From NCBI RefSeq assembly GCF_003946885.1, contig NZ_RWKQ01000012.1, positions 31,213-95,212 on the forward strand: a stretch of 64,000 nt of DNA, written 5' to 3'. The notes under the pieces were generated by a model, which was not told the origin of the DNA, ran no database searches, and was given only the letters and a program-made list of their open reading frames with translations. Position numbers and translations under genes: made by a program. Origin of the DNA: Specibacter cremeus (GTDB lineage Bacteria > Actinomycetota > Actinomycetes > Actinomycetales > Micrococcaceae). Of this stretch, positions 1 through 8,014 are shown in pieces. Each line of letters opens with the position of its first letter. Position 1 is the stretch's first letter.

Positions 1-3
1 CGC

Positions 4-1362
4 ATGCTGAACTTCGAGACCCGCGTCGGCCCCGACCTCGGCGCCGACGCCCCCACCTACCCGGCCCGGGACGTACCCCAGTGGTACCGGGACGCGAAAC
101 TCGGCTTCTTCATCCACTGGGGCCTGTACTCGGTGCCGGCCTGGGCCACGGCGCACGGGGCGGGCGGCGTCCCGGCCGAGGACGCCTACGCCCACCACCA
201 GTACGCCGAGTGGTACGGCAACACGGTGCGCATCCCCGGCAGCCCGACGTGGCGGCGCCACCAGGACCTATACGGCACGGGGACCGGTTACGAGGACCTG
301 GCCGACCTGTGGGACGCGGATGCCTTCAATGCGTCGGCGTTCGTCGGCAAGCTTGTCGGCGCCGGCGCGCGCTACATCATCCCGACCACCAAGCACCATG
401 AGGGCTTCTGCCTGTGGGACACGGACACCACGGCCTTCAACGCCGCCCGCCGCGGCCCCCGGCGCGACCTGATCGGCGAGATCGGTGCGGCGACCCGGGA
501 GCACGGGGCCCGCTTTGGCGTGTACTTCTCCGGCGCCCTGGACTGGCACGTGAGCGATTTCCCGCCCATCGAATCCGACACCGACCTGTTCCGCTTCCGC
601 CGCAACGATGAACGGTTCGCCCGCTACAGCGCCGCACAGCTGGAAGAACTCGTCCACCGGTTTGCCCCGGACATCCTGTGGAATGACATCGACTGGCCGG
701 ACGGTGGCAAGGGCCGCGACGACTTCGCCGTGGCCGCCCTGCTGCGCCGCTACTTCGAGGCCGTGCCCGACGGCGTGGTCAACGACCGCTGGGGCGTGCC
801 GTACCACGGCTTCCTCACCCGCGAGTACCGGCACGTCGAAGACATCGTCGACCAACCGTGGGAGTCCACCCGGGGCCTGGGCTATTCGTTCGGCTACAAC
901 CAGGCCGAGGGGCCGGAACATTCCCTCTCCGGGGAGGCCCTCATCCGGCTCCTTGTGGACGTGGTGTCCAAGAACGGCAACCTGCTGATCAACGTGGGCC
1001 CGCGGGCCGACGGCAGCATCCCGGACCTGCAGGAGGCGGCCATGGCCGCCATGGGGGTCTGGCTGGGCGCCCACGGCGAGGCGATCTACGGCACCCGGCC
1101 GTGGCGGCGTGCCACGGACCGCAACGGCGGCTCCCCGGTGGCTTACACGCGCAAGGGCGGCTCCGTGTTCGTCCACGCCCTGGATCCGGCCGCGGGCCGG
1201 TTTGTGCTGCCGCCGGAGTTGGCGTCGGCGCCGGCCGTGCACTGGCTGGCGGACGACGGCGGTGCGCCGGGTGCCGCCGTCGGCCGCGGTGGCGAGGTGG
1301 TCATCCCGGCCGCGCTGCGCGCCGACGCCGTGGCCGTGGCGCGCGTGCAGGCGGGGGAGTAA
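4..1362 (+). CDS. alpha-L-fucosidase, GH29 family
   Basis: Predicted cytoplasmic retaining alpha-L-fucosidase of 452 aa that releases L-fucose from fucosylated glycans. The N-terminal barrel strand reads KLGFFIHWGLYSVPAW (residues 32-47), the substrate-binding KHHEGF is at 130-135, and LWND at 225-228 carries the expected nucleophile Asp228. The stretch VNDRWGVP and the later SKNGNLLINVGP are also typical of bacterial GH29 enzymes such as the Thermotoga enzyme. No signal peptide is seen. The start lies 3 bases from the window edge, so its ribosome binding site cannot be checked, but the N-terminus already aligns with complete family members. The CutC-like gene follows after 3 bp, suggesting one transcript. 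Confidence 0.93.
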   Translation: MLNFETRVGPDLGADAPTYPARDVPQWYRDAKLGFFIHWGLYSVPAWATAHGAGGVPAEDAYAHHQYAEWYGNTVRIPGSPTWRRHQDLYGTGTGYEDLADLWDADAFNASAFVGKLVGAGARYIIPTTKHHEGFCLWDTDTTAFNAARRGPRRDLIGEIGAATREHGARFGVYFSGALDWHVSDFPPIESDTDLFRFRRNDERFARYSAAQLEELVHRFAPDILWNDIDWPDGGKGRDDFAVAALLRRYFEAVPDGVVNDRWGVPYHGFLTREYRHVEDIVDQPWESTRGLGYSFGYNQAEGPEHSLSGEALIRLLVDVVSKNGNLLINVGPRADGSIPDLQEAAMAAMGVWLGAHGEAIYGTRPWRRATDRNGGSPVAYTRKGGSVFVHALDPAAGRFVLPPELASAPAVHWLADDGGAPGAAVGRGGEVVIPAALRADAVAVARVQAGE

Positions 1363-1365
1363 CCG

Positions 1366-2292
1366 ATGGTGGCGCTCGCACCGTCCCGGTGGCGCACCCT
1401 GGAGATCGCCGTCCAGGACCCGGCAGGGGCGCACCTCGCCCTGGCCGCGGGGGCGGACCGCGTCGAGCTGTGCTGTGCGTTGTCCGTCGGCGGGTTGAGC
1501 CCGTCGATCGGGCTCGTGGCGGCGGTCGTGGACGCCGTCGACGCGGCGCCCGGGTTCGTGCACGTGCTGGTGCGGCCACGCCAGGGTGGGTTCGTCTATG
1601 ACGCCGGCGAGGTCGAGACCACCGTGCGGGACATTGCGGCCCTGCGTGGTACGGGGGTGGGCGGGGTGGTGGTCGGAGCGCTGACCCCGGCCGGCGCCGT
1701 CGACCGGGGCGCCATGGAACGCTTTGTGGAGGCCGCCGGCGGCCTGGAGGTGACATTCCACCGGGCCATCGACGTGTGCCCGGACCCGGTGGCGGCCGTT
1801 GGCGTGCTGGCGGAGATGGGCGCCACACGCGTGCTGACCTCCGGCGGCGCCCTGCGGAGCATCGACGGGGTGGACACCATCGCGGCGCTGGCGGTGCGCG
1901 CCGCCGGCCGGCTGCAGGTCATGGCCGGTGGTGGTGTGGGCGTCGCGGACATCGGCCGGTTGCTGGCCGCCGGCGCCGACTCCGTGCACCTGTCCGCCCG
2001 CATGGCGGCACCGTTCGCCGGACCGTGCGGTCCCGGCGGCGGGGACGACGGGCACGATGCGACGGACGCGGCCGTGGTGGCCCGGGCCGTCGCCGCGATT
2101 CGACGGTTCACGGCAGAAAATCCGGCACACGGCGATTCCGCCGATGGCCCCCTTCCTTGTGAGATGCTTCACAACCGGACCGCGATGGGCGTAATATCCG
2201 GCCCACGCGGCGGGATCGGCGCGCCGGGACGATATTCTGGGCAGGACCGGGCGCAGCGCGCCGGTCACGCATCCACCGCCGGTCCAAAGTAA
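1366..2292 (+). CDS. cutC: CutC-family protein with unusual C-terminal tail
   Basis: TIM-barrel protein of the CutC family (308 aa), historically linked to copper homeostasis; the biochemical role is unsettled. Family signatures are EIAVQDPAGAHLALAAGADR near residues 10-29, RVELCCALSVGGLSPS at 29-44, TFHRAID and LTSGGA. The GGGGGAG-like ribosome binding site lies at the end of the preceding fucosidase gene. Family members usually stop after about 240-250 residues, here near RRFTAEN (about 245). This frame continues about 60 more residues through sequence that also contains a candidate serA promoter, so the tail is probably read-through of intergenic DNA after loss of the original stop. Confidence 0.85.
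   Translation: MVALAPSRWRTLEIAVQDPAGAHLALAAGADRVELCCALSVGGLSPSIGLVAAVVDAVDAAPGFVHVLVRPRQGGFVYDAGEVETTVRDIAALRGTGVGGVVVGALTPAGAVDRGAMERFVEAAGGLEVTFHRAIDVCPDPVAAVGVLAEMGATRVLTSGGALRSIDGVDTIAALAVRAAGRLQVMAGGGVGVADIGRLLAAGADSVHLSARMAAPFAGPCGPGGGDDGHDATDAAVVARAVAAIRRFTAENPAHGDSADGPLPCEMLHNRTAMGVISGPRGGIGAPGRYSGQDRAQRAGHASTAGPK
2168..2197 (+). promoter_or_regulatory. candidate serA promoter inside cutC 3' end
   Basis: TTCACA (2168-2173) and TAATAT (2192-2197) are separated by 18 bp, a SigA-like arrangement about 107 bp before the serA start. A second -10-like TATTCT lies at 2233-2238 without a matching -35. This is a sequence match only. Confidence 0.35.
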
Positions 2293-2303
2293 GGTGCCAA
2301 TCC

Positions 2304-3899
2304 GTGTCAGCCACGAAGCCCGTCGTTCTCCTCGCCGAGGAACTTTCGCCCGCCACGATCGAGGCGCTGGGCCCCGATTTCGAAATCCGCCAGATCGACG
2401 GGTCCGACAGGTCAGCACTGCTCCCGGCCATCGCCGACGTCGACGCCATCCTGATCCGCTCCGCCACCCAGGTCGACGCCGAGGCCATCGCCGCCGCGAA
2501 GAACTTGAAGGTCATCGCCCGTGCCGGCGTCGGGCTGGACAACGTGGATATCAAGGCCGCCACCCGGGCCGGCGTCATGGTCGTGAACGCGCCGACGTCG
2601 AACATCGTCTCCGCCGCGGAGCTGACCATCGGGCACATCCTGTCCCTGGCGCGGCACATCCCGGCCGCCAGTACGGCGCTCAAGGGCGGGGAATGGAAGC
2701 GCTCGAAGTACTCGGGCACCGAGTTGCTCGAGAAGAAGCTGGGCATCATAGGCCTGGGCCGCATCGGCGCACTCATCACCGAGCGTGCCAAGGCGTTCGG
2801 CATGGAGGTCCTCGCGTACGACCCGTATGTCACCTCGGCCCGCGCCGCCCAGCTCGGCGTCCAGCTGCTGAGCCTGGACGAGCTGCTGGCGCAGAGCGAC
2901 TTCATCACCATCCACATGCCCAAGACGCCGGAAACCGTCGGCATGATCGGCGCCGACGCGTTCGCCAAGATGAAGGAAACGGCCTACATCATCAACGTGG
3001 CTCGTGGCGGCCTGATCGACGAGGATGCGCTCCACACCGCGCTCGTCGAGGGACAGATCGCCGGCGCCGGCATCGACGTGTACGTCAAGGAACCGGCCAC
3101 CGACGTCGACTTCCTCAAGCTCGACAACGTGATCGGCACCCCGCACCTGGGCGCCTCCACGGCCGAGGCGCAGGAGAAGGCCGGCGTGTCCGTGGCCAAG
3201 TCCGTGCGCCTGGCGCTGGCCGGAGAGCTGGTCCCGGACGCCGTCAACGTCGCCGGCGGCATCATCGCCCCGGACGTGCGTCCCGGCATCCCGCTGATCG
3301 AGAAGCTCGGCCGCATCTTCACCGCCCTCACGCACGACTCGGTCACCCAGATCGACGTCGAGGTGGCCGGCGAGATCGCGTCGCTGGATGTCAAGGCGCT
3401 GGAACTGGCCGCGCTCAAGGGCGTGTTCAAGGACGTCGTCTCCGAGCAGGTCTCCTACGTCAACGCCCCGGTCCTGGCCGAACAGCGCGGCATCAACACC
3501 CGCCTGATCACCACCTCCGAGTCCGCCGACTACCGCAACGTGCTGACCATCCGCGGCGCCCTCTCCGACGGCGCGCAGATCTCCGTCGCCGGCACGCTGA
3601 CGGGGCCGAAGCAGATCCAGAAGATCGTCGCCGTCAACGGCTACGACCTGGAGATCCCGATGAGCGACCACCTGCTGGTCATCACGTATGCCGATCGCCC
3701 GGGCGTCATCGGCACGCTGGGCCGCCTGCTTGGCGAGAACGGCGTTAATATCGCCGGCATGCAGGTCGCCCGCCACAGCGAGGGCGGCCAGGCGCTGGCG
3801 CTGCTCACCGTCGACAGCTCCGTCCCGCAGTCGGTGCTCGATGCGATCCGCACCGAGATCGGCGCCGCCATGACCCGCGAGGTCGACCTGGAGGACTGA
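2304..3899 (+). CDS. serA: D-3-phosphoglycerate dehydrogenase, long form
   Basis: Oxidises 3-phosphoglycerate to 3-phosphohydroxypyruvate with NAD, the first committed step of serine synthesis. The 531 aa match the long actinobacterial/mycobacterial type: substrate domain, nucleotide domain with GLGRIG at 150-155, catalytic Arg234 (NVARGG), Glu263 and His281 (GTPHLG), then an intervening domain and a C-terminal ACT domain from about 455 that normally binds serine for feedback control. GTG start at 2304, preceded by an AAGGTG-like ribosome binding site just after the cutC stop. REP-like repeats follow the stop. Confidence 0.97.
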   Translation: MSATKPVVLLAEELSPATIEALGPDFEIRQIDGSDRSALLPAIADVDAILIRSATQVDAEAIAAAKNLKVIARAGVGLDNVDIKAATRAGVMVVNAPTSNIVSAAELTIGHILSLARHIPAASTALKGGEWKRSKYSGTELLEKKLGIIGLGRIGALITERAKAFGMEVLAYDPYVTSARAAQLGVQLLSLDELLAQSDFITIHMPKTPETVGMIGADAFAKMKETAYIINVARGGLIDEDALHTALVEGQIAGAGIDVYVKEPATDVDFLKLDNVIGTPHLGASTAEAQEKAGVSVAKSVRLALAGELVPDAVNVAGGIIAPDVRPGIPLIEKLGRIFTALTHDSVTQIDVEVAGEIASLDVKALELAALKGVFKDVVSEQVSYVNAPVLAEQRGINTRLITTSESADYRNVLTIRGALSDGAQISVAGTLTGPKQIQKIVAVNGYDLEIPMSDHLLVITYADRPGVIGTLGRLLGENGVNIAGMQVARHSEGGQALALLTVDSSVPQSVLDAIRTEIGAAMTREVDLED

Positions 3900-3902
3900 C
3901 CT

Positions 3903-3989
3903 TGCCGCGGTGGTCGGGCCTGTCGGTGGTCGAGCTTGTCGGTGGTCGAGCCTGTCGAGACCCGGTGATTTCGGCAGGCTCGATCACCG
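3903..3989. repeat. REP-like GGTGGTCGAGC repeats between convergent genes
   Basis: Three tandem units related to GGTGGTCGAGCCTGTCGAGA are followed by an inverted unit, TTTCGGCAGGCTCGATCACC, so the array can fold as a hairpin. It sits between serA and the convergent sugar dehydrogenase gene. The inverted unit supplies the TGA stop (complement of 3984-3986) of the latter. The same family recurs near 6745, 20848, 23334, 33408, 45523, 52728 and inside recG. Confidence 0.85.
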
Positions 3990-5093
3990 CAATCCGGCGA
4001 CGACGATCTCGTCATCGCCGCCGTGGTTCGTCAGTATCCACAGGTCCCGGCCGTGACCGGTTGCCTGCGGCGCGGCGACCACGTCCCGCAGCCTGCCGAA
4101 CTGGCCGCGGAAGAACTCCCGGGGCTGCGCCGGTTTGGTCCCGTCCAGCGCCACCGCCCACAGCCGCTCGCCGCGCAGCGCGGCCAGGTACGCCACGCCG
4201 TCGACGATGACCAGCCCGCTCGGTGAGGCATCGGCCGTCGACGGCCAGACCACCAACGCGTCGATCAAGCCCGGGCGCCCCGGTGCTCCCGTGACGATCG
4301 GCCAGCCGTAGTTGCCGCCGGGTTGGATCAGGTTCAGTTCGTCATTGACGTCCGGACCGAACTCACTGGCCCAGAGCCGGCCGGCCGCATCCCAGGCCAG
4401 ACCCTGGACGTTGCGGTGGCCGTAGCTGTAGACGGCGGTGCCGAACGGGTTGCCCGGCGCCGGTTTTCCCTCGGCGGTGATGCGCAGGATCTTGCCGTTG
4501 AGGGACCGCCGGTCCTGGGCGCTTTCCGGGTGCAGGGCATCGCCGGTGCCCACGTACAGGTACCCGTCCGGACCGAACTTGATCCGGCCGCCGTCGTGGT
4601 TGCCGGCCTTTGCAATGCCTGTCAGCAGGACCTGTTGCGGACCCAGGCGGCCGTCCCGGTAGGTCATCCGGACCACCCGGTTGTCGTTGGCGCCGGTGTA
4701 ATACGCGTACAGGTAGTGGTCCCTGGCGAAGGTGGGCGCCACGGCCAGGCCGAGCAGTCCGCCCTCGCCGCCGGGCACGACGCCGGACACCTTGCCCACG
4801 GCGGTCGCCTGCCCGTCCCGGATCAGCTGCACCGTGGCCGTTGCCCGTTCGGAGACCAGGGCCGTACCGTCCGGCAGCGTTGCGATGGACCAGGGCTGTT
4901 GCAGGCCGGGGGCGAGTGTGGCCGTCACCGTCAACCGGACCGCCGTCGTCGGGGCCGGCGGGGCCGGCGCCGGCTCCGAGGGCGTGCACCCGCCGGCCAG
5001 CACGCCGCCGGCCAGGACCGCGGCCAGCACGCCGCCGGCTACCCGGGTCGTCAGGATTCCGTGGCCCCAGCGTTTGGTTCCCATCGCGCCCAC
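3984..5093 (-). CDS. PQQ-type glucose/sorbosone dehydrogenase lipoprotein
   Basis: Predicted secreted lipoprotein of 369 aa in the GSDH beta-propeller family (soluble aldose sugar dehydrogenases). A hydrophobic signal segment ends in the lipobox LAGGC with Cys36, followed by a Pro/Ala-rich spacer. Blade motifs typical of the family include LQQPWSIATLPDG, NHDGGRIKFGPDGYLYVGTG, SYGHRNVQGLAWD, ASEFGPD and PGGNYGWP. Members oxidise aldoses using PQQ and calcium at the cell surface; the true substrate cannot be read from sequence, and no PQQ synthesis genes occur here. It is transcribed divergently from metG across 71 bp. Confidence 0.88.
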   Translation of the reverse strand: MGAMGTKRWGHGILTTRVAGGVLAAVLAGGVLAGGCTPSEPAPAPPAPTTAVRLTVTATLAPGLQQPWSIATLPDGTALVSERATATVQLIRDGQATAVGKVSGVVPGGEGGLLGLAVAPTFARDHYLYAYYTGANDNRVVRMTYRDGRLGPQQVLLTGIAKAGNHDGGRIKFGPDGYLYVGTGDALHPESAQDRRSLNGKILRITAEGKPAPGNPFGTAVYSYGHRNVQGLAWDAAGRLWASEFGPDVNDELNLIQPGGNYGWPIVTGAPGRPGLIDALVVWPSTADASPSGLVIVDGVAYLAALRGERLWAVALDGTKPAQPREFFRGQFGRLRDVVAAPQATGHGRDLWILTNHGGDDEIVVAGLR

Positions 5094-5164
5094 CTAGGTT
5101 TCGCCGTCGTCCGCCATTCGTTCACGGTGCGGCGTTTTGACGTGGTTCAGGGTAATTTCTTAGT

Positions 5165-6736
5165 GTGACATCATCTGCTGGCAAGACGCCTTACTACATC
5201 ACCACCGCCATCACTTACCCCAACGGTGTGCCGCACATCGGGCATGCCTACGAGTACGTCGCCACCGACGCCATGGCGCGGTTCAAGCGGCTCGACGGCT
5301 TTGACGTGATGTTCCTGACCGGCACCGATGAGCATGGCATGAAGATCGCGCACACTGCCGCGAAGGAGGGCATCACGCCCAAGGAGCTGGTGGATCGCAA
5401 CACGGCCGCCTACAAGTCCGCGCACGCCGTCCTGGACATTTCCTACGACCGCTTCATCCGGACGACCGACGCCGACCACTACGCGGCGTCGCAGGCCATC
5501 TGGAAGAAGATGGAGGAGGCCGGCGACATCTACCTCGGCAAATACGAGGGCTGGTACTCGGTGCGCGACGAGGCGTTTTACGGCGAGGATGAGATCGAAC
5601 TGCGCGCCGACGGCATCCGCTACTCCAAGGCCACCGACACGGAGCTGACCTGGACGGAGGAGGAGAGCTACTTTTTCCGGCTCTCCAGCTACCAGGACAA
5701 GCTGCTGGCCCTGTACGCCGACCGGCCGGATTTCGGCGCGCCGCGCACGCGCTTCAACGAGGTCATCAGCTTCGTCAAGGGCGGCCTGGAGGATCTCTCC
5801 ATCAGCCGCACCACGTTCGACTGGGGCGTCCCGGTGCCCGGCAACGACAAGCACGTCATGTACGTCTGGGTGGACGCGCTGACCAACTACCTCACCGGCG
5901 TCGGCTACCCGGACACCCAGTCGGAGAGCTTCAGGAAGTTCTGGCCGGCCGATGTGCACGTGATCGGCAAGGACATCTCCCGCTTCCACGCCGTGTACTG
6001 GCCCGCGTTCCTGATGTCCGCCGGGCTGGAACTGCCCAAACGCGTCATGATCCACGGCTTCCTGAACAACAACGGCGTGAAGATGTCCAAGTCGCTGGGC
6101 AACGTGGTGGCCCCGGCCGACTGGGTGGCGCAGTACGGGCTGGACCAGGTGCGTTTCTTCCTGCTCCGCGAGGTGCCGTTCGGCGCCGACGGCTCGTACA
6201 GCCATGACGCCGTGGTGGGCCGCATGAACGCGGACCTGGCCAACAACCTGGGCAACCTGGCGCAGCGGTCGCTGTCCATGGTGGCGAAGAACTGTTCCGC
6301 GGCGGTGCCCGCACCGGGGGACTTCACGGTGGAGGACAAGACGATCCTGGAGGCGGCCGGCGCGCTGCTGCCCTCCACGCGGGACGCGTTCGAGGTGCAG
6401 GACTTCCACCGGGCGCTGGAGCACATCTGGACCGTGCTGGGCGACACGAACGCGTACTTCGCCGAGCAGGCGCCGTGGGTGCTGCGCAAGACGGACCCGG
6501 CCCGGATGGAAACCGTGCTGTACGTGACGCTGGAGGTGTTGCGGATCGTGGCCATCCTCATCCAGCCGGTGGTGCCCGGGTCGGCCGCGAAACTGCTGAC
6601 CGTGCTGGGCCAGGGCGCCTCCGACGACGACGCGTCCCGGCGGTTCAGCGCCATCGGGACGCCGCTGCGTCCCGGGACCGTGCTCCCGGCCCCGACGCCC
6701 ATCTTCCCGCGCTACGAGGAGCCCGCCGAGGCGTAG
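5165..6736 (+). CDS. metG: methionyl-tRNA synthetase
   Basis: Charges tRNA-Met with methionine for initiation and elongation. The 523 aa match the short actinobacterial class I enzyme. The HIGH motif is exact (residues 24-27, within [10 protein letters not shown]) and KMSKS is at 306-310. No CxxC zinc knuckle pair and no C-terminal dimerisation domain are seen, as in the mycobacterial enzyme. It starts at GTG 5165; TAATTT at 5153-5158 is a possible -10 so close to the start that a leaderless message is likely. A hairpin followed by a T run lies about 30 bp after the stop. Confidence 0.97.
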   Translation: MTSSAGKTPYYITTAITYPNGVPHIGHAYEYVATDAMARFKRLDGFDVMFLTGTDEHGMKIAHTAAKEGITPKELVDRNTAAYKSAHAVLDISYDRFIRTTDADHYAASQAIWKKMEEAGDIYLGKYEGWYSVRDEAFYGEDEIELRADGIRYSKATDTELTWTEEESYFFRLSSYQDKLLALYADRPDFGAPRTRFNEVISFVKGGLEDLSISRTTFDWGVPVPGNDKHVMYVWVDALTNYLTGVGYPDTQSESFRKFWPADVHVIGKDISRFHAVYWPAFLMSAGLELPKRVMIHGFLNNNGVKMSKSLGNVVAPADWVAQYGLDQVRFFLLREVPFGADGSYSHDAVVGRMNADLANNLGNLAQRSLSMVAKNCSAAVPAPGDFTVEDKTILEAAGALLPSTRDAFEVQDFHRALEHIWTVLGDTNAYFAEQAPWVLRKTDPARMETVLYVTLEVLRIVAILIQPVVPGSAAKLLTVLGQGASDDDASRRFSAIGTPLRPGTVLPAPTPIFPRYEEPAEA

Positions 6737-6767
6737 CCCCGCTCGGTGGCCGAGCTTGTCGAGACCT

Positions 6768-6825
6768 GCGCCCGTTTCCGCTTTCTGCCACCGCTCTGCC
6801 GGGCGCGGAAAGCGGGAGCGGGCGC
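6768..6825. repeat. 58-nt palindrome, copy A; probable metG terminator
   Basis: Left arm 6768-6785 pairs with right arm 6808-6825 (18 nt each; two G:T-type wobbles) around a 22-nt centre, and ATTTTT follows on the plus strand, so it can terminate metG. A near-identical copy in inverted orientation lies at 7940-7995 on the other side of the AbiEi-like gene. The central stretch from CCGTTTCCGCTTTCTGCC onward differs at only two positions between copies, while the outermost bases differ yet stay self-complementary in each. Confidence 0.85.
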
Positions 6826-6842
6826 ATTTTTCGCCGCCCGGC

Positions 6843-7850
6843 CTATTTCTGGGGGAGCCCAGCCTGGCGCAGCAGTTGCTCGAACCGGTTGCGGTTCATC
6901 ATTTCCTGCCACGTCCATCGCACGAATCCGACCCCTTGGGCGCGGATCTGGTCCTCGCGGTCCTTTTCTGCCAGCACCCGCTGTTGCGTGTCCACCCCGC
7001 CCGCCCAGTCAGCTCGCAGGTATTTGTCCCGGCCGTCGAATTCCCCCACGGTTTTCTGTTCCCGAAAGTAGAAGTCCACGAAGGCAAAGCTGCCGTCACG
7101 CAACACGAATGGCCGCTGGAGCTGCGGGGCCGGGAAACCGAGCACATGCAATTGGGAACGACTCAGCGATTCCCCGGCGGATCCGGACAACGGCGAACTG
7201 AAATTGATGACAGTGAGTGCCCGGGCGCGGGCGGCCCTGGTCGGCAGCGCCTCGGCTGCGGCCACCAGATCCCCTACAGTCAGCGCCGGTCCCTGTGGAG
7301 AGACGTTGTTCCAGACGGGTTCCTCGAAAGGCGTGGCTTCCAGGCCCACGGCGTCGAACCGGTTGCCGCCGGCCGTCCGTTTGGGATTGCGCAGGCTGGA
7401 ATCGCAGATGGCCACCGCATACGGGAAGGGCAAGGTGTTGATGAGCTGGACGGTGGTGGTCAACTTGTCGGTCAGCAAGAACGGACCGCATCCGACCAGT
7501 CCCTCCGTCAGGGAGCCGATATGCCGCGTCACGCCATTTCGACTGCGGCCGCCCGTGGTCACGTTCGTGATGACGTGCAGGTTCTTGGGCGTGCCCACCA
7601 CCCACAGCCCCCACAAGAGAGCCGCGCTGGCGTGGCAGAAAACCGGTCGGGCGGGTGCCAACTGCGCAAACGCCGCCGCCCGCAAGCCGTATTGGGCCCG
7701 GGGAGCCAGTGCCTGCCACTCCGCGGCCTTGACGTAGACCCCTCGACGCACCCGCGCCAGGGCTCCGTTGTTGCTGAGTTTGGCGAGCTGGCGCGGGTCG
7801 TTGCCGACCCTGAGGAGATCGGCGGGCCGGATCAGGCGCGGAGTGTTCAT
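6843..7850 (-). CDS. AbiEi-like / DUF559-type protein (paralogue 1)
   Basis: A 335-aa protein of a class abundant in actinobacterial genomes. The N-terminus (RLIRPADLLRVGND ... NGALARVRRGVYV) resembles the winged-helix AbiEi antitoxin domain. The C-terminal half resembles a Vsr/DUF559 PD-(D/E)XK nuclease fold, with FVDFYFREQKTVGEFDG, a downstream K-rich EKDREDQIRAQG helix and a final FVRWTW strand. No AbiEii toxin gene is adjacent, so an antitoxin role is not supported. The ATG at 7850 was chosen because upstream in-frame residues are low-complexity and run into a palindrome. It is convergent with metG and bracketed by inverted palindrome copies. Function unknown. Confidence 0.75.
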   Translation of the reverse strand: MNTPRLIRPADLLRVGNDPRQLAKLSNNGALARVRRGVYVKAAEWQALAPRAQYGLRAAAFAQLAPARPVFCHASAALLWGLWVVGTPKNLHVITNVTTGGRSRNGVTRHIGSLTEGLVGCGPFLLTDKLTTTVQLINTLPFPYAVAICDSSLRNPKRTAGGNRFDAVGLEATPFEEPVWNNVSPQGPALTVGDLVAAAEALPTRAARARALTVINFSSPLSGSAGESLSRSQLHVLGFPAPQLQRPFVLRDGSFAFVDFYFREQKTVGEFDGRDKYLRADWAGGVDTQQRVLAEKDREDQIRAQGVGFVRWTWQEMMNRNRFEQLLRQAGLPQK

Positions 7851-7939
7851 GACGGAAGCGTTCCAGCATCCCCACGGTCGTGAAAGTGGGACCCCCAAGG
7901 CTGTGGATAACCCGCGTGGCGGATCGGCGCGGACATCTG

Positions 7940-7995
7940 CCACCGCTTCCGCTTTCCGCGCCCGGCAGACCGGTGGCAGAAAGCGGAAACGGTGG
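7940..7995. repeat. 56-nt palindrome, copy B (inverted relative to copy A)
   Basis: Arms 7940-7956 and 7979-7995 pair over 17 bp with one mismatch. The reverse complement matches copy A at 6768-6825 almost base for base in the core. The outer arms read CCACCG/CGGTGG here but GCGCCCG/CGGGCGC in copy A, a change on both sides that preserves pairing. It lies between the AbiEi-like start and the stop of the FtsX permease gene. Confidence 0.85.
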
Positions 7996-8014
7996 CAGAA
8001 GCCCACACGAAGGG

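Noticed and set aside
268..2418. Very long minus-strand open frame opposite fucosidase and cutC
   Set aside because: Composition is a GC-rich shadow; no domain is recognisable and both plus-strand genes have clear family motifs.
5137..5158. TTGACG plus TAATTT as the metG promoter
   Set aside because: The gap is only 10 bp, too short for a SigA-type promoter; only the -10 was kept as tentative.
6843..7850. Complete type IV AbiE toxin-antitoxin locus
   Set aside because: No AbiEii gene is adjacent to any of the three AbiEi-like genes, so only the fold resemblance was kept.
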